From: Pseudomonas sp. SLFW
GTDB lineage: Bacteria; Pseudomonadota; Gammaproteobacteria; Pseudomonadales; Pseudomonadaceae
Length of the DNA: 55,509 nucleotides
NCBI RefSeq assembly: GCF_009905615.1
Contig: NZ_JAAAKW010000026.1
Coordinates: 1-55,509 of the forward strand
Direction: 5' to 3'
Made by a program: the position numbers and the translations under genes. Below the pieces are notes generated by a model. That model was given only the letters and a program-made list of their open reading frames with translations. It did not search any database and was not told the DNA's origin. Below, piece after piece: positions 16,270-24,782 of this stretch; positions within the stretch are counted from its first letter, which is position 1; every line of letters begins with the position of its first letter.

Positions 16270-17156
16270 TGAGCGGGCGAGACCTTGGCCTTGAGGTCGG
16301 TATCCGTGGTGTAAAACGCTTTGCCGAGGGTCTGCATCGCCTCGGGAAGGCGTGGCCCCAGACCGCCCACCAGCAACGTCGGGTCCACTTCAATCAGGCG
16401 ATTCTGCTGAACGGCACGGGTAGCGCCCAACAATGGGTTTTCCCGAAGCAACGCCTCCCGAGACGACGCGCCGTTTTGCGCGCGGTCTGTGAACACCAAT
16501 ACGTCAGGGCTAAGCCCCGCCATCGCTTCTGCAGAAAAAACCTTGTAGCCCGCATGGGTCGCCAGATTCCGACCGCCTGCCTGTTTGATCAGCCAGTCCC
16601 CGACCGTACCCGTTCCCGCCACCATCGGCGCAGCGCCCGCATGGCTGACCAACAGCAACACACCTGGCACGGGTTGATGCAGCTGCGCCCGAGCCACCCA
16701 GTCATGCTGGACGCCCAGACGTTTTGCATACTGCTCGCTCAGTTCATCTGCCTGCGCCTGTTTGTCGAGCAAGACGCCCAGCTTTCGCAGGTTGCTTTGA
16801 AGCGCACTCACGTCAGCACCGGCGGAAAACACCTCGACCTTCACTCCCGCTGCACGCAATTGTTCCAGCACGGGAGGCGGCCCCATTTCTTCCGTTCCCA
16901 CCAGAATATTCGGACGCAGACTGAGGATGCCTTCAGACGACAACTGTCGTTGGTAGCCAATACTCGGCAGCGATTTGATGGACGCCGGATGCTGACTGGT
17001 ACTGTCGATGCCCACCAGCTTCGCCTCACCCCCCAGCGCCACGACCCACTCGGTCAGTGCGCCGCCCGCGCTGACCCAGCGCTGCGTGTCTGCGGATACC
17101 ACATGAGTGAATGAGAGCCCGATCAGGATGCCAGCCAGCTTGGCGAGAAAACGCAT
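16266..17156 (-). CDS. hmuT: Periplasmic hemin-binding protein
   Basis: Substrate-binding protein of the heme importer (PhuT in P. aeruginosa). The 296-residue product has a signal peptide (about 1-22, ending HVVSA), then a class III binding-protein fold with GGALTEWVVALG and GIDSTSQHP near the N-terminus. It is first in the operon, behind a Fur-box promoter. The outer-membrane receptor gene and the cytoplasmic heme carrier gene found with it in P. aeruginosa are absent here. Confidence 0.93.
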   Translation of the reverse strand: MRFLAKLAGILIGLSFTHVVSADTQRWVSAGGALTEWVVALGGEAKLVGIDSTSQHPASIKSLPSIGYQRQLSSEGILSLRPNILVGTEEMGPPPVLEQLRAAGVKVEVFSAGADVSALQSNLRKLGVLLDKQAQADELSEQYAKRLGVQHDWVARAQLHQPVPGVLLLVSHAGAAPMVAGTGTVGDWLIKQAGGRNLATHAGYKVFSAEAMAGLSPDVLVFTDRAQNGASSREALLRENPLLGATRAVQQNRLIEVDPTLLVGGLGPRLPEAMQTLGKAFYTTDTDLKAKVSPAQ

Positions 17157-17276
17157 GGGGGAGGAGTCCTTTATATAGAAGAAGCGCGTCAGCTGAATCC
17201 CCTGGAAAGGCGATCAGTTGGATCGACGCGTCAATGGCGGAGCTGTCAAACTAAGCCGCTTACAACAGTCGGGCAA

Positions 17277-17305
17277 TTTGATAATTATTTGCATTTACCC
17301 GTCAA
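17277..17305 (-). promoter_or_regulatory. Fur-box promoter of hmuTUV
   Basis: On the minus strand TTGACG (17305-17300), a 16-base spacer and TATCAA (17283-17278). A Fur-box-like sequence covers the spacer and -10 (plus strand TTTGATAATTATTTGCATTT, 17277-17296). The divergent Rieske gene starts 18-20 bases away, so Fur could affect both. Confidence 0.75.
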
Positions 17306-17322
17306 GCAGCAAGGAGACTCCG

Positions 17323-17652
17323 CTGAAATACCTGTGTGAAAAAACCGATCTTCGCGAAGGCATGAGCCGGGGTTTCGACGTGGATGGCGTTCGGCTGCTG
17401 GCGGTGCGGCGCGCGGGGCAGGTTTACACCTACCAGAACCGCTGCCCCCACCGGAACGTGCCGCTGGAATGGCACCCCGATCAGTTCCTCGACGCCAGCG
17501 CCAGCCTGATTCAATGCGCAACGCACGGCGCGCTGTTTGTGATCGAAAGCGGCGAATGCATCGCGGGTCCCTGCGAGGGCAAATTCCTGAGCACCGTTGA
17601 ATGTCGCGAAGATGCTCAGGGAGTCTGGATCAATCTGCCCATTCAGGACTGA
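17323..17652 (+). CDS. Rieske [2Fe-2S] domain protein
   Basis: Small (109-residue) soluble ferredoxin-like protein. The cluster ligands are complete: C-x-H (CPH, Cys41/His43) and C-x2-H (CATH, Cys65/His68), with 21 residues between. No ATG, GTG or TTG gives a sensible start: a TTG at 17218 would place the start across the divergent promoter. A CTG at 17323 has AAGGAG exactly 6 bases upstream and begins the family-like KYLCEKTDL. The gene is convergent with sfsA, overlapping it by 23 bases. Electron partner unknown. Confidence 0.85.
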   Translation: MKYLCEKTDLREGMSRGFDVDGVRLLAVRRAGQVYTYQNRCPHRNVPLEWHPDQFLDASASLIQCATHGALFVIESGECIAGPCEGKFLSTVECREDAQGVWINLPIQD

Positions 17653-18373
17653 CCAGACGCTTTTGGGTCAGGTGAATCTCAAGCCGCCGATCAACCCGCA
17701 CCTCTTCAGGTGTCAGCTGCACGCCATACGCCAGTACTTCGACACCTGCGGCGACGGCATCTGTGAGCGCTTCGGCGTAGGCAGCGTCGATTTCTTCCGC
17801 AGGTCGAACGGCCTCGATGCCCGTCAAATTGACGCAATACAGCAGCACCGCGCGCACGCCCTCCCGCGCCAACGCTGCCAATTCACGCAAATGTTTCGCG
17901 CCGCGCTGCGTAACGGCATCGGGAAAGGCGGCGACAGCACTGTCGTCGAAACCCAAGGTGACGCTCTTCACTTCCAGAAACAGCGGGCCTGCCGGGTAGT
18001 CGAGGCGAAAATCGACGCGGCTGTTTTCCTGCCCATACGGCACTTCCCGCTTGAGCGCCGTGAAGCCGTTCAGCTCGGTGATCACGCCCGCCAGCAGTGC
18101 CTCTTCGACCAGCTTGTTGGCGCGGCCCGTATTGACACAAGCGAAGCGGCCTTGCGGCGTTTCGCTGATTTCCCACGTGCCGGGCAGCCTGCGTTTCGGG
18201 TCGGTGGAGCGACTGAACCAGACGCGCCCACCTGGCATCATGCAATTGAACATCGAGCCGGTGTTGGGGCAATGGATGGTCAGGCGCTCACCGCTGGCCG
18301 TTTCGATGTCGGCCAGAAACCGCTTGTAGCGCTGTAGCAGGCGTCCTTCTTCAAGTTCGGGAGAAAAGCGCAT
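17630..18373 (-). CDS. sfsA: Sugar fermentation stimulation protein A homologue
   Basis: SfsA family protein (247 residues) with a predicted nuclease-like fold. Family motifs seen are HCPNTGSM, RVDFRL and LEVKSVTLGF, the last two resembling an E-x-K nuclease core. In E. coli sfsA adjoins dksA, and here dksA is 1.5 kb away. It begins exactly where the aminotransferase stops (shared base 18373), so the two are cotranscribed. The 3' end overlaps the convergent Rieske gene. Confidence 0.93.
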   Translation of the reverse strand: MRFSPELEEGRLLQRYKRFLADIETASGERLTIHCPNTGSMFNCMMPGGRVWFSRSTDPKRRLPGTWEISETPQGRFACVNTGRANKLVEEALLAGVITELNGFTALKREVPYGQENSRVDFRLDYPAGPLFLEVKSVTLGFDDSAVAAFPDAVTQRGAKHLRELAALAREGVRAVLLYCVNLTGIEAVRPAEEIDAAYAEALTDAVAAGVEVLAYGVQLTPEEVRVDRRLEIHLTQKRLVSPEWAD

Positions 18374-19545
18374 CAGCCTTGCCAGCTCCGCAGCCCACGA
18401 CCGATACGCTCGACCGCTTCTTGCAAGCGCGGCAGGCTTTGGGTGTAAGCGAAACGCACGTGATGCCCCGCCTGATGACGACCGAAGTCCAGGCCTGGCG
18501 TGAAGGCAACGTGCTCGGTTTCGAGAAAATGTCGGCAGAATGCGAACGCATCACCACCAAAAGCGCTGATGTCCGCATACAAATAGAAGGCGCCCTCCGG
18601 CTCGACGGCGATATTGAAGCCCAGTTCACGCAGCGCAGGCAGCAAAAAATCCCGGCGTTTGCCGAACTCGGCGCGACGCTGTTCGAGGATTTCCAGGGTT
18701 TGCGGCTCGAAGCAGGCAAGCGCTGCACTTTGCGCCATGCTCGGTGCGCTGATGTAAAGGTTCTGCGCCAGCTTCTCCAGATCACCGACCGCCGCCTCGG
18801 GCGCAACCAGCCAGCCGAGGCGCCAACCGGTCATGCCGAAATACTTTGAAAAACTATTCAGCACGAACGCATCGTTATCCACTTCGAGCACGCTGGCCGC
18901 GTCGGTGCCGTAGGTCAGGCCATGATAAATCTCGTCCACCACCAAATGACCGTCGCGGGCCTTGAGCGAAGCCGACAGCGCCGCCAGTTCGTCCCGATGC
19001 AACAGCGTGCCGGTCGGGTTAGCGGGCGACGCGACCAAGGCGCCGACGCTGTCCTGATTCCAGTGTTGAGCAATCAGATCGGGGGTCAACTGGTAACGCA
19101 CGTCGGGCCCAACCGGCACCAGTTGCGCGGCACCTTCCACCAGTCTCAGGAAGTGCCGATTGCACGGATAACCTGGGTCGGCGAGCAGCCAGTGTTTGCC
19201 CGGATCGACCAACAGGCTCGTCGCCAACAGCAACGCGCCGGAGCCGCCCGGCGTGATCAGAATACGCCCCGGATCAATGCTCAGACCGTAGCGCTGTTGG
19301 TAGAAACCCGAGATCGTCTCGCGCAGCTCCGGTAAGCCGCGAGCGGCGGTGTAGCGGGTCTTGCCGGCTGCCAACGCTGCTTGACCGGCCTTGATGATGG
19401 GCTCAGCGGTAGTGAAATCGGGCTCGCCGATTTCCAGGTGGATGACGTCGTGCCCCGCCGCCTGCAATTCATTGGCACGGGCCAACAGCGCCATGACATG
19501 AAAAGGTTCGATGGCGCGACTGCGCGCACTGTAGGGCTGAGGCAT
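18373..19545 (-). CDS. Pyridoxal phosphate-dependent aminotransferase (class I/II)
   Basis: Fold-type I aminotransferase of 390 residues. The PLP-binding lysine is in SFSKYFGMTGWRLGW near residue 234, with conserved ASPANPTGT at about 172 and a terminal substrate-arginine motif HVRFAY. The substrate is not determined by the sequence. Synteny with sfsA/dksA is conserved in Pseudomonas. The start follows AGGAAG 4 bases upstream. Confidence 0.92.
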   Translation of the reverse strand: MPQPYSARSRAIEPFHVMALLARANELQAAGHDVIHLEIGEPDFTTAEPIIKAGQAALAAGKTRYTAARGLPELRETISGFYQQRYGLSIDPGRILITPGGSGALLLATSLLVDPGKHWLLADPGYPCNRHFLRLVEGAAQLVPVGPDVRYQLTPDLIAQHWNQDSVGALVASPANPTGTLLHRDELAALSASLKARDGHLVVDEIYHGLTYGTDAASVLEVDNDAFVLNSFSKYFGMTGWRLGWLVAPEAAVGDLEKLAQNLYISAPSMAQSAALACFEPQTLEILEQRRAEFGKRRDFLLPALRELGFNIAVEPEGAFYLYADISAFGGDAFAFCRHFLETEHVAFTPGLDFGRHQAGHHVRFAYTQSLPRLQEAVERIGRGLRSWQG

Positions 19546-19891
19546 GAGTCTTCCTTTAATAGCAGTGTCGGAAACGATCAGCCGATTCTACCCAACCGCT
19601 TTCGCCGCTACAGATTTATCGTTCGGCGCACGAGTGATGCCGGTGATCCGCAAAAACGGATGATGTCGCAGGAGGGGCTAGACTGATGGCACCGCAAAAT
19701 AATATAAAACCGGGCGCTTTGGCTGTGGTCATAGTTCACGGGCGCGTTGCCGGGCCATGCTCGACAACCGGGAGTAGCGCGCTCCGATACGATCTGGTAA
19801 GTTCGCCCGCTTGCAGCCGCAGGGCCGGCAGGTGTCGGCGATGGATCTTTACCCTGCGCAATGGCTTAGAAGAGTGAGAGGCGGTCCGTTC
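19546..19891. other. Divergent intergenic region upstream of dksA
   Basis: A 346-base gap between the aminotransferase and dksA. It contains an A/T-rich patch (about 19697-19712) that could hold a dksA -10 region. A 63-codon open frame (19686-19877) has an upstream GGAGG but no recognisable family. No operator or terminator was identified. Confidence 0.4.
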
Positions 19892-20335
19892 ATGCCCACC
19901 GAAGAAAAGCAAAAAAGCACACAAACGATTAGCGGGTTCGAACCTTACGTCCCGACGAAGGACGAGGAGTACATGGGCAAGCCCATGCGTGCTCACTTCA
20001 CCAAGATCCTGAACAAGTGGAAACAGGACTTGATGCAGGAAGTCGACCGTACTGTTGATCACATGAAGGACGAAGCGGCTAACTTTCCTGACCCTGCTGA
20101 CCGTGCAAGTCAGGAAGAGGAATTCGCGCTGGAACTTCGTGCTCGTGACCGTGAGCGCAAGTTGATCAAGAAGATCGACAAAACGCTGCAACTGATCGAA
20201 GACGAAGAATACGGTTGGTGCGAATCCTGCGGCATCGAGATTGGCTTGCGCCGTCTGGAAGCCCGCCCGACTGCCGACCTGTGCATCGACTGCAAGACGC
20301 TGGCAGAAATCAAAGAAAAACAGATCGGTAAATGA
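19892..20335 (+). CDS. dksA: RNA polymerase-binding transcription factor DksA
   Basis: Binds the RNA polymerase secondary channel and works with ppGpp to repress rRNA promoters and activate biosynthetic ones. The 147-residue protein has the coiled-coil with tip motif DPADRA (DxxDxA, about residues 71-76). A four-cysteine zinc finger follows (CESC...CIDC, near 115-138). The start at 19892 matches the usual N-terminus MPTEEKQK. A strong terminator and a REPIN separate it from gluQ. Confidence 0.97.
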   Translation: MPTEEKQKSTQTISGFEPYVPTKDEEYMGKPMRAHFTKILNKWKQDLMQEVDRTVDHMKDEAANFPDPADRASQEEEFALELRARDRERKLIKKIDKTLQLIEDEEYGWCESCGIEIGLRRLEARPTADLCIDCKTLAEIKEKQIGK

Positions 20336-20353
20336 TCCTGCTTTTCGAGTAAG

Positions 20354-20379
20354 ACAAAAGACGCTTCGGCGTCTTTTGT
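20354..20379 (+). terminator. dksA intrinsic terminator
   Basis: An 11-bp perfect stem (ACAAAAGACGC at 20354-20364 and its complement) around a TTCG tetraloop. The 3' arm supplies the T run. It begins 19 bases after the dksA stop. Confidence 0.9.
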
Positions 20380-20458
20380 TGTTTATGGACAGGGCCATCA
20401 CCGCAGTAGACGCACGGCTTTCCGGCAGCAGCGTTGATCCAGACAACACACATGCACC

Positions 20459-20546
20459 TGTGGGAGCGAATTCATTCGCGAAAACGCCGACAGGAGCGAT
20501 GCATCTTCATCGCCTGATCTATTTCGCGAATGAATTCGCTCCCACA
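20459..20546. repeat. REPIN-like inverted REP doublet 1
   Basis: Two copies of the REP core TGGGAGCGAATTCATTCGCG in inverted orientation at the ends of an 88-base segment that can fold into one long hairpin. It lies between dksA and gluQ. The same core recurs at five other sites in the window. Confidence 0.9.
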
Positions 20547-20640
20547 CGGCCAGAGCATCGTTCACCGGCAGCGGTGTCCTACACGAACCGAAGCATCATC
20601 CAGTTTTTCGTACATATCATTTCCAGTACCATCATCGCCC

Positions 20641-21528
20641 ATGAAATCCCCTTCTTATATAGGGCGCTTTGCGCCAACCCCCAGCGGTTATCTGCACTTC
20701 GGCTCGCTAGTCGCCGCGCTGGCGTCGTACCTCGATGCCCGCTCCGCCGGTGGCCAGTGGCTGATGCGCATGGAAGACCTCGACCCGCCACGGGAAGAAC
20801 CGGGCGCACAGACCGCCATCCTCAATACACTGGAAACCTACGGCTTTGAGTGGGATGGCGAATGTGTGAGGCAAAGCGATCGTCACGACGCCTATCAGGA
20901 CATCATCAACCGTTGGTTCAGCTATGGGCTTGCGTACGCCTGCACCTGTTCACGCAAGGAGCTGGAAGATTTCCACGGCATCTACCCCGGTTTTTGCCGC
21001 AATGCGGGCCACTCGCCTGAAAACGCCGCGATCCGTATTCGCGTCCCGGAGCTGGAATACCGTTTCGACGACCGGGTTCAGGGCACCTTTCGCCAGCACT
21101 TGGGCCGCGACGTCGGCGATTTCGTGATTCGACGTCGTGATGGCCTGTATGCCTATCAACTGGCGGTCGTCCTCGACGATGGCTGGCAAGGCGTCACCGA
21201 CATTGTGCGGGGCGCTGACTTGCTCGACTCCACGCCTCGTCAGCTCTATCTGCAGGAATTGCTGGGCCTGCCACAGCCGCGTTACCTACACGTGCCACTG
21301 ATTACCCAACCGAACGGGCACAAACTAGGCAAGTCCTACCGCTCCCCGCCCCTGCCCGTCGATCAGGCTACGCCTTTGCTGCTTCGGGCATTGCGGGCGT
21401 TGGGCCAGCCGGCACCGGAAGACCTTTTGTTCGGTACGCCGAGAGAGGTTCTGGACTGGGGAATCGCCCACTGGAATGCCGATTTGATTCCACGGGTCGC
21501 CAGTATCGAAGAAGCTCGAATAGACTGA
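20641..21528 (+). CDS. gluQ: Glutamyl-Q tRNA(Asp) synthetase
   Basis: Truncated glutamyl-tRNA-synthetase paralogue that attaches glutamate to queuosine in the anticodon of tRNA-Asp. The 295-residue product has class I signature 1 APTPSGYLHFGS (about 11-22). A zinc site includes CTCSRKEL and a later Cys. The KMSKS-equivalent is KLGKS near 225, and the anticodon-binding domain is missing, as in the family. The start at 20641 matches the family N-terminus (SYIGRFAPTPSG). dksA-gluQ linkage is conserved. Confidence 0.96.
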   Translation: MKSPSYIGRFAPTPSGYLHFGSLVAALASYLDARSAGGQWLMRMEDLDPPREEPGAQTAILNTLETYGFEWDGECVRQSDRHDAYQDIINRWFSYGLAYACTCSRKELEDFHGIYPGFCRNAGHSPENAAIRIRVPELEYRFDDRVQGTFRQHLGRDVGDFVIRRRDGLYAYQLAVVLDDGWQGVTDIVRGADLLDSTPRQLYLQELLGLPQPRYLHVPLITQPNGHKLGKSYRSPPLPVDQATPLLLRALRALGQPAPEDLLFGTPREVLDWGIAHWNADLIPRVASIEEARID

Positions 21529-21645
21529 GCCAGAGCACTTGAGGCCAATAGCGGCATGAAGGTGGCCGAAACGTCGCTTGCAGCCTGATAGCCATCCGTT
21601 ACCATGCCGCTCCTTCACCCGGCGTCAGTCAACCCAGGAGGCCAA

Positions 21646-21822
21646 ATGTACATTTATCGATTGGTCCTGCTACTGGTGGTAGGCATCTACCTTTTTTCCC
21701 CAGCCATCATGGACTGGTGGATCGACGCGACAGGCGCCTGGTATCGGCCTTATATGCTGTGGCTGATCCTGATCGTGGTGACTTTCATTCTGCAGAGCCA
21801 ACGAGATGCCGATGAGCTTTAG
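21646..21822 (+). CDS. cbrX: Small membrane protein upstream of CbrA
   Basis: A 58-residue protein with two predicted membrane helices (about 3-22 and 34-51) and a charged tail QRDADEL. A strong AGGAGG lies upstream of the ATG at 21646. Its last codons overlap the cbrA start, so cbrA translation is probably coupled to it. A small gene in this position is conserved in Pseudomonas and has been called cbrX. Its molecular role is not evident from the sequence. Confidence 0.85.
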   Translation: MYIYRLVLLLVVGIYLFSPAIMDWWIDATGAWYRPYMLWLILIVVTFILQSQRDADEL

Positions 21823-24760
21823 CCTGACCCAGATGATTCTGGTCAGCGCCGCCTACTTGCTGGCGCTGTTCAGCGTTGCATGGGTCAGTGAGCGCGGGCT
21901 CATTCCGCGCTGGATCATTCGCCACCCACTGACGTACACCCTGTCGCTGGGCGTGTATGCCAGCGCCTGGGCGTTTTACGGGACTGTCGGCCTCGCGTAT
22001 GAATACGGTTACGGCTTCCTTTCCAGTTATCTGGGGGTATCCGGGGCATTTTTGCTGGCGCCGGTGCTGCTGTACCCGATCCTGAAAATCACCCGCACCT
22101 ATCAGCTTTCGTCCCTCGCCGACCTGTTTGCCTTCCGCTTTCGCAGCACATGGGCCGGAGCGCTGACGACCATTTTCATGCTGATCGGGGTGTTACCCCT
22201 GTTGGCCCTGCAAATTCAGGCGGTGGCGGACTCCATCGGCATCCTCACCCGCGAGCCGGTCCGCAACTACGTCGCGCTGGCGTTCTGCATCCTGATCACA
22301 CTGTTCACCATTTTCTTCGGCTCCCGGCATATCGCCACGCGGGAGAAACACGAAGGGCTGGTGTTCGCCATCGCGTTCGAGTCGGTCATCAAACTGGTGG
22401 CCATCGGCGGTATCGGCATTTATTCGCTGTACGGCGTATTCGACGGTCCGGCGAGCCTTGAGCAATGGCTGCTACAGAATCAAAGCGCGCTCGCGGCGTT
22501 GCATACCCCGTTGCAGGAAGGCCCTTGGCGCACGCTGCTGTTGGTGTTTTTCGCCTCGGCCATCGTCATGCCGCACATGTATCACATGACCTTCACTGAA
22601 AACCTCAACCCTCGTTCGCTGGTCAGCGCCAGCTGGGGCTTGCCGCTGTTTTTGCTGCTGATGAGCCTCGCCGTTCCGCTGGTGCTGTGGGCCGGACTGA
22701 AACTGGGCGCCACCACCAGCCCCGAATACTTCACCCTCGGGATCGGCATCGCGGCGCACAACCCGGCGTTGGCATTGCTGGCCTATGTAGGCGGCCTTTC
22801 GGCGGCCAGCGGGCTCATCATCGTCACGACACTCGCCCTCTCGGGCATGGCGCTGAACCATCTGGTGCTGCCGCTCTACCAGCCGCCCGCCGAGGGCAAT
22901 ATCTATCGCTGGTTGAAGTGGACCCGTCGCGCCCTGATCGTCGCGATCATCATGGCGGGATACGGTTTCTACCTGCTGCTGGGCGCCAAGCAGGATTTGG
23001 CCAACCTCGGCATCGTCGCGTTCGTCGCCACCTTGCAGTTCCTGCCAGGCGTGCTGTCGGTGCTGTACTGGCCAGCGGCTAACCGTCGAGGCTTCATGGC
23101 GGGCCTGATTGCCGGGATCGTGGTCTGGATGGTCAGCATGCTGTTCCCGCTGATCGGCAATTTCCAGGGCTTCTACATCCCCCTGCTGAACATGATCTAC
23201 GTGCTCGACGACACCAGTTGGCACATGGCAGCCATTGCTTCGCTTGCCGCCAACGTGCTGGTGTTCACCCTGATTTCGCTGTTCAGCAACCCCAGCCCTG
23301 AAGAGGCCAGCGCCGCCGAAGCCTGTGCGGTGGACAACGTGCGTCGACCGCAGCGTCGGGAGTTGCACGCCGTTTCTCCGCAGGAGTTCGCGACACAACT
23401 GGCCAAGCCGCTGGGCGCCAAAGCCGCGCAGAAGGAAGTTGAACAGGCCCTGCGCGATCTGTACCTGCCGTTTGACGAGCGCCGCCCCTACGCACTGCGC
23501 CGTTTGCGTGACCGGATCGAGGCCAACCTGTCCGGCCTCATGGGCCCCAGCGTTGCTCAGGACATGGTGGAAACCTTCCTGCCGTACAAATCGGGCAGCG
23601 AGAACTACGTCACCGAAGACATTCACTTCATTGAAAGCCGCCTTGAGGACTACCATTCGCGCCTCACCGGTCTGGCCGCCGAGCTGGACGCCCTGCGTCG
23701 CTACCACCGCCAAACGTTGCAGGAATTGCCGATGGGCGTCTGCTCGCTGGCCAAGGATCAGGAAATCCTGATGTGGAACAAGGCGATGGAAGAACTCACC
23801 GGCATCGGGGCCCAGCGCGTGGTGGGGTCTCGCCTGGAGACCATCGCCGATCCATGGCGTCAGTTACTGCTGGGTTTCATCAACGTGCCGGATGAGCATT
23901 TGCACAAACAGCGCCTGGCGCTGGACGGACAAACGCGCTGGCTGAACCTGCACAAAGCAGCCATCGACGAGCCCTTGGCACCTGGCAACAGTGGTTTGGT
24001 GATTCTGGTGGAAGACCTCACCGACACCCAGATGCTGGAAGACAAGCTGGTGCACTCCGAGCGCTTGGCGAGCATTGGACGCCTGGCAGCCGGGGTGGCC
24101 CACGAAATCGGCAACCCGATCACCGGTATCGCTTGTCTCGCGCAAAATCTGCGCGAGGAGCGTGAAGAAGACGGCGAACTCACTGAAATCAGCAGCCAGA
24201 TCATCGAACAGACCAAGCGCGTGTCGCGCATCGTTCAATCGCTGATGAGCTTCGCCCATGCGGGTGGTCACCAGCATGCGGACGAAGCCGTCTGTCTGGC
24301 CGAGGTCGCTCAGGATGCCATTGGTCTGCTCGCGCTGAATCGCCGCAACTTCGAAGTGCAATTCTATAACCTGTGCAACCCGAACCACTGGGTCGATGGC
24401 GATCCGCAACGGTTGGCGCAGGTATTGATCAACCTGCTCTCCAACGCCCGTGACGCCTCGCCTGCAGGCAGCGCGGTGCGGGTGAAAAGCGAGGCGTCCG
24501 AACATACGGTCGATTTGATCGTCGAAGACGAAGGCACTGGAATTCCGAAAGCAATCATGGACCGCTTGTTCGAACCGTTCTTCACCACCAAGGACCCGGG
24601 GGAAGGGACAGGACTGGGGCTCGCACTGGTCTATTCCATCGTTGAAGAGCATTATGGACAAATCACCATCGACAGCCCGGCTGACCCCGAGCAACAGCGC
24701 GGAACCCGCATTCGGGTGACCCTACCGCGACATGTCGAAGCGACGTCCGCTGTGAACTGA
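21812..24760 (+). CDS. cbrA: Sensor histidine kinase CbrA
   Basis: Sensor of the CbrAB system controlling carbon/nitrogen balance and crcZ. The 982-residue protein begins with a transporter-like SSS-family membrane domain of about 13 helices (1-500). A linker and PAS-like domain (about 620-730) follow, then HisKA with GVAHEIGNPITG (His near 764). The HATPase has N (INLLSNARDAS), G1 (DEGTGIP) and G2 (GEGTGLGLA) boxes. The ATG at 21812 overlaps cbrX by 11 bases; an ATG two codons upstream (21806) is equally possible. cbrB follows 22 bases later. Confidence 0.96.
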   Translation: MSFSLTQMILVSAAYLLALFSVAWVSERGLIPRWIIRHPLTYTLSLGVYASAWAFYGTVGLAYEYGYGFLSSYLGVSGAFLLAPVLLYPILKITRTYQLSSLADLFAFRFRSTWAGALTTIFMLIGVLPLLALQIQAVADSIGILTREPVRNYVALAFCILITLFTIFFGSRHIATREKHEGLVFAIAFESVIKLVAIGGIGIYSLYGVFDGPASLEQWLLQNQSALAALHTPLQEGPWRTLLLVFFASAIVMPHMYHMTFTENLNPRSLVSASWGLPLFLLLMSLAVPLVLWAGLKLGATTSPEYFTLGIGIAAHNPALALLAYVGGLSAASGLIIVTTLALSGMALNHLVLPLYQPPAEGNIYRWLKWTRRALIVAIIMAGYGFYLLLGAKQDLANLGIVAFVATLQFLPGVLSVLYWPAANRRGFMAGLIAGIVVWMVSMLFPLIGNFQGFYIPLLNMIYVLDDTSWHMAAIASLAANVLVFTLISLFSNPSPEEASAAEACAVDNVRRPQRRELHAVSPQEFATQLAKPLGAKAAQKEVEQALRDLYLPFDERRPYALRRLRDRIEANLSGLMGPSVAQDMVETFLPYKSGSENYVTEDIHFIESRLEDYHSRLTGLAAELDALRRYHRQTLQELPMGVCSLAKDQEILMWNKAMEELTGIGAQRVVGSRLETIADPWRQLLLGFINVPDEHLHKQRLALDGQTRWLNLHKAAIDEPLAPGNSGLVILVEDLTDTQMLEDKLVHSERLASIGRLAAGVAHEIGNPITGIACLAQNLREEREEDGELTEISSQIIEQTKRVSRIVQSLMSFAHAGGHQHADEAVCLAEVAQDAIGLLALNRRNFEVQFYNLCNPNHWVDGDPQRLAQVLINLLSNARDASPAGSAVRVKSEASEHTVDLIVEDEGTGIPKAIMDRLFEPFFTTKDPGEGTGLGLALVYSIVEEHYGQITIDSPADPEQQRGTRIRVTLPRHVEATSAVN

Positions 24761-24782
24761 GACCGTCGAGAGTATCGAATCA

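Noticed and set aside
19686..19877. 63-codon frame just upstream of dksA with an upstream GGAGG
   Set aside because: Spacing of the ribosome-binding site is long and the start lies at a likely -10 region. The product resembles no family. It is kept only as a remark on the intergenic region.
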